Below, one piece after another: positions 1-6,415 of a stretch of 13,817 nt of DNA. Both the position numbers and the translations under genes were made by a program. Position 1 is the stretch's first letter. Each line of letters opens with the position of its first letter. The DNA is from Nitriliruptorales bacterium (lineage in GTDB: Bacteria > Actinomycetota > Nitriliruptoria > Euzebyales > Egibacteraceae), in the NCBI GenBank assembly GCA_007126835.1, contig SLAO01000122.1, forward strand, positions 1 to 13,817. The letters are read 5' to 3'. Below the pieces are notes generated by a model, which had not been told where the DNA came from, searched no databases, and saw nothing but the letters and a program-made list of their open reading frames with translations.

Positions 1-12
1 ACGCCAACGTAG

Positions 13-28
13 CCTACGCTAGCGTAGG
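13..28. promoter_or_regulatory. Perfect 16-bp palindrome, operator-like
   Basis: The sequence CCTACGCTAGCGTAGG is identical to its own reverse complement. It contains the hexamer TACGCT on both strands, which fits the actinobacterial -10 pattern TAnnnT, so it could be a divergent promoter overlapped by an operator. Uninterrupted palindromes of this size are typical of TetR-type regulator sites, but no regulator gene is visible here. The target could be the cysteine-rich gene at 163 or a gene to the left of the window. The palindrome is read directly; its function is inferred. Confidence 0.45.
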
Positions 29-162
29 TTGCAGATGGAGGGAAGGGCCTCGTCCGGATGGCCCTCGAGGAAACGGTCTTGTGGCCCTGCCCCACGAGCG
101 CGCGGATGGGGAAGGTGCGGGTAGGTATCGATCGGGATTCGTTCCCGGAGAGAGGAGGCCGT

Positions 163-507
163 ATGCCTCCCGAGGCACACCGCGCGCGGCTTGACCCTGC
201 TGAACGCAGACTCGACACCGCGCTGGACTTCCAGCCCTGCCCGGCCTGCGACCACGATTTCGCGACGCGCGAGGGAGGCACGGACTGCCACTACTTCGGC
301 TGCCCGAACCTTCCTGAAGAGCTTGATGTCGTCTGCCCGACCTGCAACTACAACTTCTACACCGACGAGACCACGCCGGCGTGCGGCACACCCCCGACGT
401 GCCAGTTCGCCGTCGAGGAGGCACCTGACCGGCTCGCTGCGCTGGAGGTCTGGCTCGAGCAAGGCGGTCGGCTCGAGGCTCCCGAGCTCCCTTCAAGTAG
501 CGCGTAG
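163..507 (+). CDS. Small cysteine-rich, zinc-ribbon-like hypothetical protein
   Basis: I do not recognise this 114-residue protein. It has eight cysteines in paired arrangements: CPAC (26-29), C42-H43 with C47, CPTC (58-61), and C74 with C80. This pattern suggests two zinc-binding knuckles. The remainder is acidic and soluble, with no signal peptide or membrane segment, and the last 30 residues look helical. The ATG at 163 is chosen because AGGAGG lies 4 bases upstream (153-158). The frame stays open upstream to an ATG at 58 but without a comparable ribosome site. It converges with rocD, leaving only 56 bases between the stops. It could be a small nucleic-acid-binding or redox/metal protein; the sequence does not decide. 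The gene call is fairly firm, the zinc role is inferred. Confidence 0.7.
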   Translation: MPPEAHRARLDPAERRLDTALDFQPCPACDHDFATREGGTDCHYFGCPNLPEELDVVCPTCNYNFYTDETTPACGTPPTCQFAVEEAPDRLAALEVWLEQGGRLEAPELPSSSA

Positions 508-563
508 GTCGCAGGGTCGTCGGCACGCGTCGAGCAACCCTTCGGGCAACGCCGAGCAGCCGC

Positions 564-1784
564 TTACCGCAGCGCGCGCTCGATCCGCTCGAGCGCCTCG
601 TCGAGGTCCTCTTCGCTGATGACCAGCGGGGGAGCGAACCGGATCGTCGTTCCGTGGGTGTCCTTGGCCAGCAGGCCCTGCTCGAGCATCGCCAGGCAGC
701 GTTCCCGACCGCTGGCGGTGCCCGCCGCGAACTCCACGCCGGCCCACAGGCCACGTCCGCGCAGGTCTGCCAGGTCGGGCAGCCCCAGCGTCGCGAGCCC
801 GTCGAGGAAGCGCTTGCCCAACTGCTCGGAGCGGGCTTGGGGCTCGCCGGAGGCCAGCATGGCCACGACCTCGCGGCCGATCGCGCAGGCCAGCGGGTTG
901 CCCCCGAATGTGGAACCGTGCGACCCGGGGGTGATCGGCTCCATGACGTCGCCGCGCGCAACCACCGCAGACAGCGGCATGATCCCCCCGCCGAGGGCTT
1001 TGCCCAGGATGAACACGTCGGGTCGTACGTCTTCGTGGTCGCAGGCGAATGTCCGCCCGGTGCGCCCGAGCCCGGACTGGATCTCGTCGGCCACGAACAG
1101 GATCCCGTGACGGTCGCAGATGTCGCGGACGTCGCGCAGGTAGCCCTCGGGAGGGATGATCACGCCGCCTTCGCCCTGGATGGGCTCGACGAGGTAGGCC
1201 ACCACGTCGTCGTCGACGGCCGCCTCCAGCGCGGCCGGGTCGCCGTAGGGGACGATCTCGAAGCCCGGGGTGAACGGCCCGAAGCCGCGGCGCGCCTCGT
1301 CGTCGGTGGAGAACGACACGATCGTCGTCGTGCGGCCGTGGAAGTTGCCGTCGGCGACGAGGATCTTCGCCCGCTCGGGGGCGACGCCCTTGACCTCATA
1401 GCCCCAACGACGGCTGACCTTGATGGCCGTCTCGACGCCCTCGGCGCCGGTGTTCATCGGCAGGACCGTGTCGAGCCCGCACAACTGGGCCAGCTCATTG
1501 CAGAACTGCCCGAGGGGCTCGGCGTGGAAGGCCCGGCTGGTCAGCGTGAGGCGGTCGAGCTGGCGCTTGGCCGCCTCGATCAGACGCGGGTGCCGGTGGC
1601 CGAAGTTCAGCGCGGAGTAGGCCGCGAGCAGGTCGAGGTAGCGTTTGCCTTCGACGTCGGTGACCCAGGCGCCCTCGGCCTCGGCCAGGACGACCGGCAG
1701 CGGCGCGTAGTTGTGGGCTCCGTAGGCCTGTTCGAGGCCGATGGCCTGGGTGGTGCGCCCGTGATCGCCGCCGGCGGTGCCCAT
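564..1784 (-). CDS. rocD: Ornithine aminotransferase (ornithine--oxo-acid transaminase)
   Basis: A PLP-dependent class III aminotransferase that moves the delta-amino group of ornithine to 2-oxoglutarate, giving glutamate semialdehyde (pyrroline-5-carboxylate) and glutamate in the cytosol. The 406-residue protein resembles human OAT throughout: YGAHNY (21-26) near the substrate site, TSRAFH (82-87), LPMNTGAE (108-115), GNFHGRT (146-152) with the substrate arginine R151, VEPIQGEGG (199-207), DEIQ with D233 for the pyridine nitrogen, the PLP lysine K262 in FILGKALGGG, HGSTFGGNPLA (289-299), and a THGTTIRFAPPLVI tail. The length is normal for the family. The start is set by a GGAGGAGA ribosome site about 7 bases upstream; an upstream ATG at 1847 lacks one and would add a basic tail foreign to the family. 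It stands alone, divergent from pgsA. Other omega-aminotransferases (argD type) are less likely given the OAT-specific motifs. Confidence 0.95.
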   Translation of the reverse strand: MGTAGGDHGRTTQAIGLEQAYGAHNYAPLPVVLAEAEGAWVTDVEGKRYLDLLAAYSALNFGHRHPRLIEAAKRQLDRLTLTSRAFHAEPLGQFCNELAQLCGLDTVLPMNTGAEGVETAIKVSRRWGYEVKGVAPERAKILVADGNFHGRTTTIVSFSTDDEARRGFGPFTPGFEIVPYGDPAALEAAVDDDVVAYLVEPIQGEGGVIIPPEGYLRDVRDICDRHGILFVADEIQSGLGRTGRTFACDHEDVRPDVFILGKALGGGIMPLSAVVARGDVMEPITPGSHGSTFGGNPLACAIGREVVAMLASGEPQARSEQLGKRFLDGLATLGLPDLADLRGRGLWAGVEFAAGTASGRERCLAMLEQGLLAKDTHGTTIRFAPPLVISEEDLDEALERIERALR

Positions 1785-2035
1785 CGCAGCTCTCCTCCGC
1801 GTCGGGCTCCGCTGCCGGCGGAGCCGGTGCTCCAAGCTGGGGGACAATCTATCGCGTATCCCACGCCACCACTCCCGTCGGAAGGCCTGCTGCGGGCCGC
1901 CAGGGGGCCCCCTCGCCGGGCGTGCCGTGCGCCGCTGGGGCCCCCGTCGCCGGGCCCGCTCGCAACGCCTGCCTGCGCCGTCGGCGGCGACTGCCTTGCT
2001 AGGCTCGCCTTGGTCGGACCCCAGCTGAGGCCCCG
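1785..2035. promoter_or_regulatory. Divergent intergenic region rocD / pgsA
   Basis: These 251 bases separate two divergent genes and must hold both promoters. Toward rocD, the minus strand carries TAGATT (1846-1851), a plausible -10 hexamer in an AT-richer patch. Toward pgsA, TAGGCT (2000-2005) fits TAnnnT. Neither has a clear -35. A perfect 12-bp palindrome AGGGGGCCCCCT lies at 1902-1913, though GC palindromes arise easily at this composition. The core promoter calls are weak. Confidence 0.35.
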
Positions 2036-2635
2036 TTGCTCAACGCATACGCGAGAACCCTGACCGACCGGATCGTCGTCCCCGTCGCGCGGGGTTTGGT
2101 CCGGATCGGCATCACCCCGAACTGGCTGACGTTCGTGGGGCTGCTGCTGACCCTGTCCGGGGTTGGGGTCGTGCTGGCCGGTCGCCCGGTCGCGGGGGCC
2201 ACCGTGATGGCCGCCGGGCTTGTGCTCGACGCCTTCGACGGGGCGGTGGCGCGCCTGCGCGGGACGGCTGGGGCGTTCGGTTCGTTCTACGACTCGGTGA
2301 CGGACCGCGTCGCCGACGCTGCGGTGTTCGGCATGCTGCTGTGGTTGGTCGCGCCCGACCCGGTCGGGTTCACCGTGGCGATGGTCGCGCTGGTCACCTC
2401 CCAGCTGACCCCGTACGTGCGCGCGAAGGCCGAGTCGCTGGGTTGGGAGGCCACTGTGGGACTGCTCGAACGCGCCGAGCGCCTGGTCATCGTCCTGATC
2501 GGGTTGTGGCTTGACGTCATCGACCTTGCGCTGTGGGTGCTGGCGATCGGCGGGACGATCACGGTCACCCAGCGCCTCGTGGCCGTGTGGCGCCAAGCCG
2601 GCCGCCCCGGCGCCCGCCGGGGTGCTCGACCGTGA
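2036..2635 (+). CDS. pgsA: Phosphatidylinositol phosphate synthase (CDP-alcohol phosphatidyltransferase)
   Basis: An integral membrane enzyme joining CDP-diacylglycerol to inositol phosphate, the first step toward phosphatidylinositol and its mannosides. The 199 residues contain the complete CDP-alcohol phosphatidyltransferase signature D-x2-DG-x2-AR-x8-G-x3-D-x3-D: D65, D68, G69, A72, R73, G82, D86, D90. Several hydrophobic spans fit the six-helix fold. The segments VARGLVRIGITP (17-28), YVRAKAESLGW (127-137) and ERAERLVIVL (145-154) resemble mycobacterial PgsA1. The start is a TTG at 2036 with GAGG at 2027-2030; an in-frame stop at 2000-2002 rules out an earlier start, and this is the only start that keeps the N-terminal amphipathic helix. 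It overlaps the next gene by 4 bases (GTGA). Another CDP-alcohol transferase is possible from the motif alone, but the downstream patA and pimA strongly favour the inositol enzyme. Confidence 0.93.
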   Translation: MLNAYARTLTDRIVVPVARGLVRIGITPNWLTFVGLLLTLSGVGVVLAGRPVAGATVMAAGLVLDAFDGAVARLRGTAGAFGSFYDSVTDRVADAAVFGMLLWLVAPDPVGFTVAMVALVTSQLTPYVRAKAESLGWEATVGLLERAERLVIVLIGLWLDVIDLALWVLAIGGTITVTQRLVAVWRQAGRPGARRGARP

Positions 2636-3639
2636 CGGCGCAGCCCTATCGCGGGTCGGGGCACTCGGGGGCTCCGGTGGACCGCAACCCGGGTGCGGTG
2701 GAACGCATCCCACCGCCGCGCCGTCCCGAGACGCTTCGCGAACGTCTGGTGGGACTGGTGTGGGCCGCGGCGTGGGGACTGGCGCGAGCCGTTCCGGAGG
2801 TGGTGGCGTTCGGCGTCGCGGATGTCGCCGGCAGGTCCGCGCACCGGGTCGGCCGTGCCAGACGCGCGACGGTCCGGGCCAACCTCGCCAGGGTGGTGGA
2901 CGCCTCGGACCTCGACCGGACCGTTCGCGAGGCGTTCCGCAGCTACGCACGCTACTGGGTCGAGTCGTTCCGCGCGTCCGACCTCGATCCCGGCGAGCTC
3001 GATCGGCGGACGACGACAGGAGGCTTCGCGCACCTCGACGGCGTCCTCGCCCAGGGTCGCGGCGCGATCATCCTCCTGGCGCATCACGGCTCGTGGGACG
3101 TCGCGGCGCGTTGGGCCGAGAGCCACCGCTACCACCTCGCGGTCGTCGCCGAGGTCGTGCGACCCCGGTCGCTGTTCGCGAAGTTCGTGCGGCTGCGCGA
3201 GGACATCGGCCTCGAGGTCGTGCCCCTGCGCCGGGGCGCGGACCTGGTCAGCCGCCTCGGCGAGGTGCTGGAGGCCAACCACCTCGTCGGCCTGCTGACC
3301 GACCGGGACCTGACGGGCAACGCCCCCGTTGTGCAGCTGTTCGGAGGGCCGACGCGGGTCCCGATGGGCGCAGCGGTGCTGTCGCGGCGCACGGGCACGC
3401 CGATCGTGCCGATCACGATGCTCCAGCGGCCCGGGCGCTGCTGGCATCTGCAGGTGCTGCCGGCGATCGAGACCGAGGGCCTGACGGTGACCGAAGCTCA
3501 CCAGGCGGTCGTCGCCGGCCTCGAGGCCCTGATCTCGCTGGACCCCCCGCAGTGGCACGCGTTCCAGCCCGTCTACCTGCACGACGGGTCGTCGGGGAAG
3601 GCGCGAGGCGACCAGGGCTCGCAGGAGCCCGCCGCGTGA
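2632..3639 (+). CDS. patA: Phosphatidylinositol mannoside acyltransferase (LpxL/HtrB family)
   Basis: A membrane-associated acyltransferase expected to add a fatty acyl chain to the mannose of PIM1/PIM2 on the cytoplasmic face. In the 335-residue protein the family catalytic HX4D motif is at H151 to D156 (HHGSWD). It is followed by the REDIGLEVVPLRRGAD region (189-204), the TDRDLTGN acceptor-site segment (223-230), FGGPTRVPMGAAVLSRRTGTPIVP (237-260), and a terminal PPQWHAFQPVYL resembling the DWHMLQ end of mycobacterial PatA. A hydrophobic helix lies at about 38-56. The GTG start at 2632 overlaps the pgsA stop as GTGA, implying translational coupling. The first 30 residues are proline-rich and non-conserved, so a start slightly downstream is conceivable. 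Position between pgsA and pimA, as in Mycobacterium, supports this role over lipid A type acylation, which actinobacteria lack. Confidence 0.92.
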   Translation: MTAQPYRGSGHSGAPVDRNPGAVERIPPPRRPETLRERLVGLVWAAAWGLARAVPEVVAFGVADVAGRSAHRVGRARRATVRANLARVVDASDLDRTVREAFRSYARYWVESFRASDLDPGELDRRTTTGGFAHLDGVLAQGRGAIILLAHHGSWDVAARWAESHRYHLAVVAEVVRPRSLFAKFVRLREDIGLEVVPLRRGADLVSRLGEVLEANHLVGLLTDRDLTGNAPVVQLFGGPTRVPMGAAVLSRRTGTPIVPITMLQRPGRCWHLQVLPAIETEGLTVTEAHQAVVAGLEALISLDPPQWHAFQPVYLHDGSSGKARGDQGSQEPAA

Positions 3640-4760
3640 GGGTCGTCCTGGTTTGCCCCTACGACTGGGTCGCCCACGGCGGGGTGCGCGCGCATGTCGC
3701 CAGCCTCGCCGCGGTGCTCGCCCGCGCGCACGACGTCCGCGTGGTCGCGCCCGCGTCGCAGCCATTGGCCGGCCACGACGTGGACCATCTCGTCGTCACC
3801 GTCGGCAACGCCATCGCGGTGCCCTTCAACCGCTCGGTCGCCAGGGTGGCGGCCTCCCCAGCGGCGGGCCGTCGCGCGCTGGCCGCGATCGAGGACTTCG
3901 ACGCCGAGGTCGTGCACGTCCACGAGCCCGGAGTGCCCACGGTCTCGCTGGCGGTCGCCAGCCGTTGCCGGCGGCCGCTGGTGGCGACCTTCCACGCCTG
4001 GTCGAACCGCGACTTGCTGTATCGCAGCTCGGGGCCGGTGGGCAAACGCATCGCGCAGCGACTGTCGGCCCGCATCGCCGTGAGCCCGGCCGCGCAGCGC
4101 TACCACGCCGAGGCGCTGCACCTGCCCGAGGACGCGTTCCGCGTGGTGCCAAACGGCGTCGACGTCGAACGGTTCGAAGCCGCCGAGCCGTTGCCCGAGC
4201 TTGCTGACCCGGAACGCCCGGTGCTCCTGTTCGTCGGACGTCTCGAGCAGCGCAAGGGCCTCGACACGCTCATCCGGGCGTTTCTCGAGCTGCGCGAACG
4301 CCGCCCGCAGCTGCGACTGGTCATCATCGGCGACGGCCCGGAGCGCTACCACTGCGAATCGCTGCTGCCGATCCGGGCCCGCCCCGACGTGCTGTTCGTC
4401 GGCGCGGTCACCGACGAGGACAAACCACGGTTTCACGCCAGCGCCGACGTCTACGTCGCCCCCAACCTCGGCGGCGAGTCCTTCGGCATCGTGCTGCTCG
4501 AGGCCATGGCCGCCGGTCTGCCCGTCGTCGCCAGCGACATCGCCGGGTTCCGCACCGTGCTGCAGGATGGTCGCGAGGGCCACCTGGTGCCCCCCGGTGA
4601 CGTCGGAGCGCTCGCCTCGACGGTGGGCCACCTGCTCGACCAACCCCGACTCGCGGCGGCCATGGCTGTCCAAGGGCGGATCACCGCGCAGACCTACGCG
4701 TGGCCGCGTGTGGCCGAACGCGTCGCCGAGGTCTACAGCGATGTCCTCATCCGCGCGTAG
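3636..4760 (+). CDS. pimA: GDP-mannose-dependent phosphatidylinositol alpha-mannosyltransferase (PimA-type, GT4)
   Basis: A GT-B fold, GT4-family enzyme that transfers mannose from GDP-mannose to position 2 of phosphatidylinositol, starting PIM assembly at the cytoplasmic membrane surface. The 374 residues show the N-terminal VCPYDWVAHGGVRAHV (6-21) with the glycine-rich turn, HVHEPGVPT (94-102), ATFHAW (117-122) with H120, PNGVDVERF (172-180), the nucleotide-sugar loop FVGRLEQRKGLD (199-210) with R202 and K207, and the EX7E motif GGESFGIVLLEAMAAG (279-294; E281, E289). All align with mycobacterial PimA. The GTG start at 3636 overlaps patA by GTGA. The open frame continues far upstream through patA in another phase, which is not coding. 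A related GT4 such as PimB is possible on sequence alone, but the context makes PimA most likely. Confidence 0.93.
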   Translation: MRVVLVCPYDWVAHGGVRAHVASLAAVLARAHDVRVVAPASQPLAGHDVDHLVVTVGNAIAVPFNRSVARVAASPAAGRRALAAIEDFDAEVVHVHEPGVPTVSLAVASRCRRPLVATFHAWSNRDLLYRSSGPVGKRIAQRLSARIAVSPAAQRYHAEALHLPEDAFRVVPNGVDVERFEAAEPLPELADPERPVLLFVGRLEQRKGLDTLIRAFLELRERRPQLRLVIIGDGPERYHCESLLPIRARPDVLFVGAVTDEDKPRFHASADVYVAPNLGGESFGIVLLEAMAAGLPVVASDIAGFRTVLQDGREGHLVPPGDVGALASTVGHLLDQPRLAAAMAVQGRITAQTYAWPRVAERVAEVYSDVLIRA

Positions 4761-4812
4761 ACTCCCGTTGGACAGGCGGGACTGACCGCCCTTCGATCAC
4801 AGGGAGGACGCC

Positions 4813-5361
4813 GTGGAGGCGCTGATCGCCGTTGCCGTGGTGGTGCTGCTCGTACTGTGGTTCGTCCTCGGCTACAACAGCCTGGTCAAGCTGCGCAACG
4901 CCGTCGAGAACGCCTGGGCGGCCATCGACGTGCAGCTGAAGCGTCGCCACGACCTGATCCCCAACCTCGTCGAGACCGTCAAAGGCTACGCCAGCCACGA
5001 GCGCGAGACCCTCGACTCGGTCACGCAGGCCCGGGCCAAGGCCATGGCCGCGGCCAGCCCCGGCGAGGCTGCGCAGGCCGAGTCCGAGCTCAGCCAGGCG
5101 CTGTTCAACCTGCGTGCCGTCGCCGAGGCCTATCCCGACCTCAAGGCCAACCAGAACTTCGCGCAGCTGCAGTCCGAGCTGACCTCGACCGAGGACCGGA
5201 TCGCCGGCGCGCGGCAGGGCTACAACGACTCCGTTCGCAAGTACGACACGCGCCGGCAGTCGATCCCGACGAACATCGTCGCGTCGCTCGCCAACTTCAA
5301 GGAGTTCGAGTACTTCGAGGCCGACCCCGACAGCCGGTCGCCGGTCGAGGTGCAGTTCTAG
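4813..5361 (+). CDS. lemA: LemA family membrane protein
   Basis: The protein has 182 residues, the usual LemA length. An N-terminal membrane helix (about 3-20) is followed by the family hallmark YNSLVKLRNAVENAWAAIDV (21-40) and QLKRRHDLIPNLVETVKGYA (41-60), then long helical-bundle segments (62-100 and 113-149), and the PTNIVASLANFKEFEYFEA end (152-170). Family members are membrane-anchored helical bundles facing outward; their biochemical function is not established. The GTG start has a strong AGGGAGGA ribosome site 4 bases upstream (4801-4808). It lies 52 bases after pimA and may be co-transcribed, though a TAGACT hexamer at 4758-4763 could give it its own promoter. The stop is embedded in a terminator hairpin. 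The family call is secure; any link to PIM synthesis would be guesswork. Confidence 0.93.
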   Translation: MEALIAVAVVVLLVLWFVLGYNSLVKLRNAVENAWAAIDVQLKRRHDLIPNLVETVKGYASHERETLDSVTQARAKAMAAASPGEAAQAESELSQALFNLRAVAEAYPDLKANQNFAQLQSELTSTEDRIAGARQGYNDSVRKYDTRRQSIPTNIVASLANFKEFEYFEADPDSRSPVEVQF

Positions 5362-5392
5362 GCGCGACCAGCCGCGCAGCGCTGGCCGCGCC
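5361..5392 (+). terminator. Hairpin terminator at lemA stop
   Basis: GGCGCGACCAGC (5361-5372) pairs with GCTGGCCGCGCC (5381-5392), giving a 12-bp stem with one A-C mismatch and an 8-base loop. The hairpin begins on the last base of the lemA stop codon. There is no T-tract, as is common for terminators in GC-rich actinobacteria. Confidence 0.6.
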
Positions 5393-5398
5393 CGCCGG

Positions 5399-5435
5399 CG
5401 CGCGCGGGACCAGCCTTCGCTGACGCCCGCGCGCG
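5399..5435. terminator. Bidirectional terminator between lemA and pncA
   Basis: CGCGCGCGGG (5399-5408) and CCCGCGCGCG (5426-5435) form a perfect 10-bp stem. The loop can itself pair as CAGC-CTTC-GCTG (5411-5422). It ends one base before the pncA stop codon on the minus strand (5437) and lies downstream of lemA on the plus strand, so it can serve both convergent genes. Confidence 0.65.
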
Positions 5436-5436
5436 A

Positions 5437-6048
5437 CTATCCTTTGCCCATCGCCTGTGCGCCCGCTTCGACCATCGCATCGACCGCCCGCTGACCGTCG
5501 CCTGGTTCCAGGTCGACTGGGCGGGTGGCCTCCAGCAGCACCGTCGTCTCGTAGCCCAGCCGGCTCGCGTCCAGCGTCGTGTCCTTGACGCACACATCCT
5601 GCGCGAGGCCGCAGACGACGACGCGTTCGATGCCCTGGTCGCGCAGCATCTGATCCAGCCCGGTCGAATCCTCATCGCCGCTTTCAGGGTCCCGGACACT
5701 GAACGCCGAGTAGCCGTCCTCGCCCCCGGTGCCCTTCTTGACCACCGGCGCGTCCACGACGGTGAGGTCGGGGTGCAACTCGGCGCCCCACGTGCCGGCG
5801 ACGCAGTGCACCGGCCAGGTGCCTCCGTCCTTGGCGAAGTGCGGTGTGACCTCGGGATGGTGGTCCTGGGTGTAGACGATCGTTGCGCCGGCGGCCGCCG
5901 CCCGGCTGATCTCGGCGTTGATCGTGGGGATGATCTTGTCGCCGCCGCTGACGTACAGGCCGCCCTCCGGATCGGCGAAGTCGTTTTGGACGTCGACGAC
6001 GAGCAGGGCGGTGCGTTCGTCGTAGGGCACGTTCGTGGTTTCGGTCAT
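5437..6048 (-). CDS. pncA: Nicotinamidase (isochorismatase-like hydrolase)
   Basis: This cytosolic enzyme hydrolyses nicotinamide to nicotinate and ammonia in NAD salvage; in mycobacteria the same enzyme activates pyrazinamide. The 203-residue protein has the full cysteine-hydrolase triad: D19 in LLVVDVQNDF, K105 in VVKKGTG, and C153 in GLAQDVCVKDT. The metal-site set typical of PncA is present: D62 and H64 in TQDHHP, H70, and H81 in TWPVHC. The cis-peptide region GLAQDVC and the DGYSAF segment (111-116) fit. The ATG at 6048 has GGAGG 5 bases upstream (6054-6058). It is monocistronic and convergent with lemA, sharing its terminator. Upstream lies a double palindrome (6086-6118) likely to control it. 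Length and residues favour nicotinamidase over isochorismatase. Confidence 0.95.
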   Translation of the reverse strand: MTETTNVPYDERTALLVVDVQNDFADPEGGLYVSGGDKIIPTINAEISRAAAAGATIVYTQDHHPEVTPHFAKDGGTWPVHCVAGTWGAELHPDLTVVDAPVVKKGTGGEDGYSAFSVRDPESGDEDSTGLDQMLRDQGIERVVVCGLAQDVCVKDTTLDASRLGYETTVLLEATRPVDLEPGDGQRAVDAMVEAGAQAMGKG

Positions 6049-6085
6049 CGCTGCCTCCGTACCGTCGTCGTCTCCTCGGATCGCA

Positions 6086-6118
6086 CAGCGTCGCTGCTTC
6101 GTCCAAGCAGCGTCGCTG
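6086..6118. promoter_or_regulatory. Paired palindromic operator-like site upstream of pncA
   Basis: The odd palindrome CAGCGTCGCTG occurs twice, at 6086-6096 and 6108-6118, with centres 22 bp apart. The pair is embedded in a larger inverted repeat, CAGCGTCGCTGCTT (6086-6099) against AAGCAGCGTCGCTG (6105-6118), with a 5-base spacer and one T-T mismatch. It begins 38 bases upstream of the pncA ATG, where an operator for a dimeric regulator would sit. No regulator is encoded nearby, so the identity of the binding protein is open. Confidence 0.55.
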
Positions 6119-6319
6119 GTGCGTGGCGCACAGCCGCGGCTTCGTGCCGCGTTTGCCGCTGCCTCAGGCGGAAGTCTTCCCTCGGTGGGGGCCCACCGTC
6201 ACGCCGCCGGCGTGGGTCGTGCGGGGCTTTCCCGCCCTTGCCGACCGCAGTCCGGCGAGGGCCGGGCCGCCGGCTGGCTCCTTGCGGGGGCGCTGACGGG
6301 TTCCACGCCGGTCTGCCCG

Positions 6320-6325
6320 TACACT
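6320..6325 (+). promoter_or_regulatory. Possible -10 element for the DUF3048 pair
   Basis: TACACT fits the TAnnnT pattern of actinobacterial housekeeping promoters and lies about 90 bases before the first DUF3048 gene. No -35 element at the right distance is convincing, so this is a weak call. Confidence 0.3.
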
Positions 6326-6415
6326 GTCGTCTGCTGGTGGCAGCGGGCGGCGGCCTCCAGCGCCGTCGTGTGCGGTTTCCTACCAGATCTGCTCGCCGTG
6401 CGGGGTGATTTGTCC

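Larger units (their letters stand above)
6049..6415. promoter_or_regulatory. Divergent regulatory region pncA / DUF3048 operon
   Basis: These 367 bases hold no convincing gene. Nearest pncA is a double palindrome (6086-6118), then a 6-bp hairpin CGCGGC-TTCGT-GCCGCG (6135-6151). Three small consecutive hairpins follow: 6183-6198 (CGGTGG/CCACCG), 6200-6214 (CACGCC/GGCGTG) and 6221-6235 (GCGGG/CCCGC). A TACACT hexamer at 6320-6325 could drive the plus-strand genes. An open frame covers much of the region, but it lacks family similarity and a ribosome site. Confidence 0.5.

Noticed and set aside
1785..1847. N-terminal extension of rocD to an ATG at 1847
   Set aside because: It adds 21 basic residues absent from the family and has no ribosome site, whereas the ATG at 1784 follows GGAGGAGA.
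1902..1913. Palindrome AGGGGGCCCCCT between rocD and pgsA as an operator
   Set aside because: Pure G/C runs form such palindromes by chance at this base composition; nothing else supports it.
654..2063. Large plus-strand open frame opposite rocD
   Set aside because: It is the complement of a clear ornithine aminotransferase, with low-complexity composition and no motifs; long antisense frames are normal at this GC content.
1607..3765. Long minus-strand open frames across pgsA and patA
   Set aside because: Arg/Pro/His-rich antisense translations with no motifs, opposite genes with full catalytic signatures.
2511..4760. Apparent 749-residue fusion protein ending in PimA
   Set aside because: Its first half is an Arg/Gly/Pro-rich read of patA in the wrong frame. 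PimA starts at the GTG at 3636 with the usual N-terminus.
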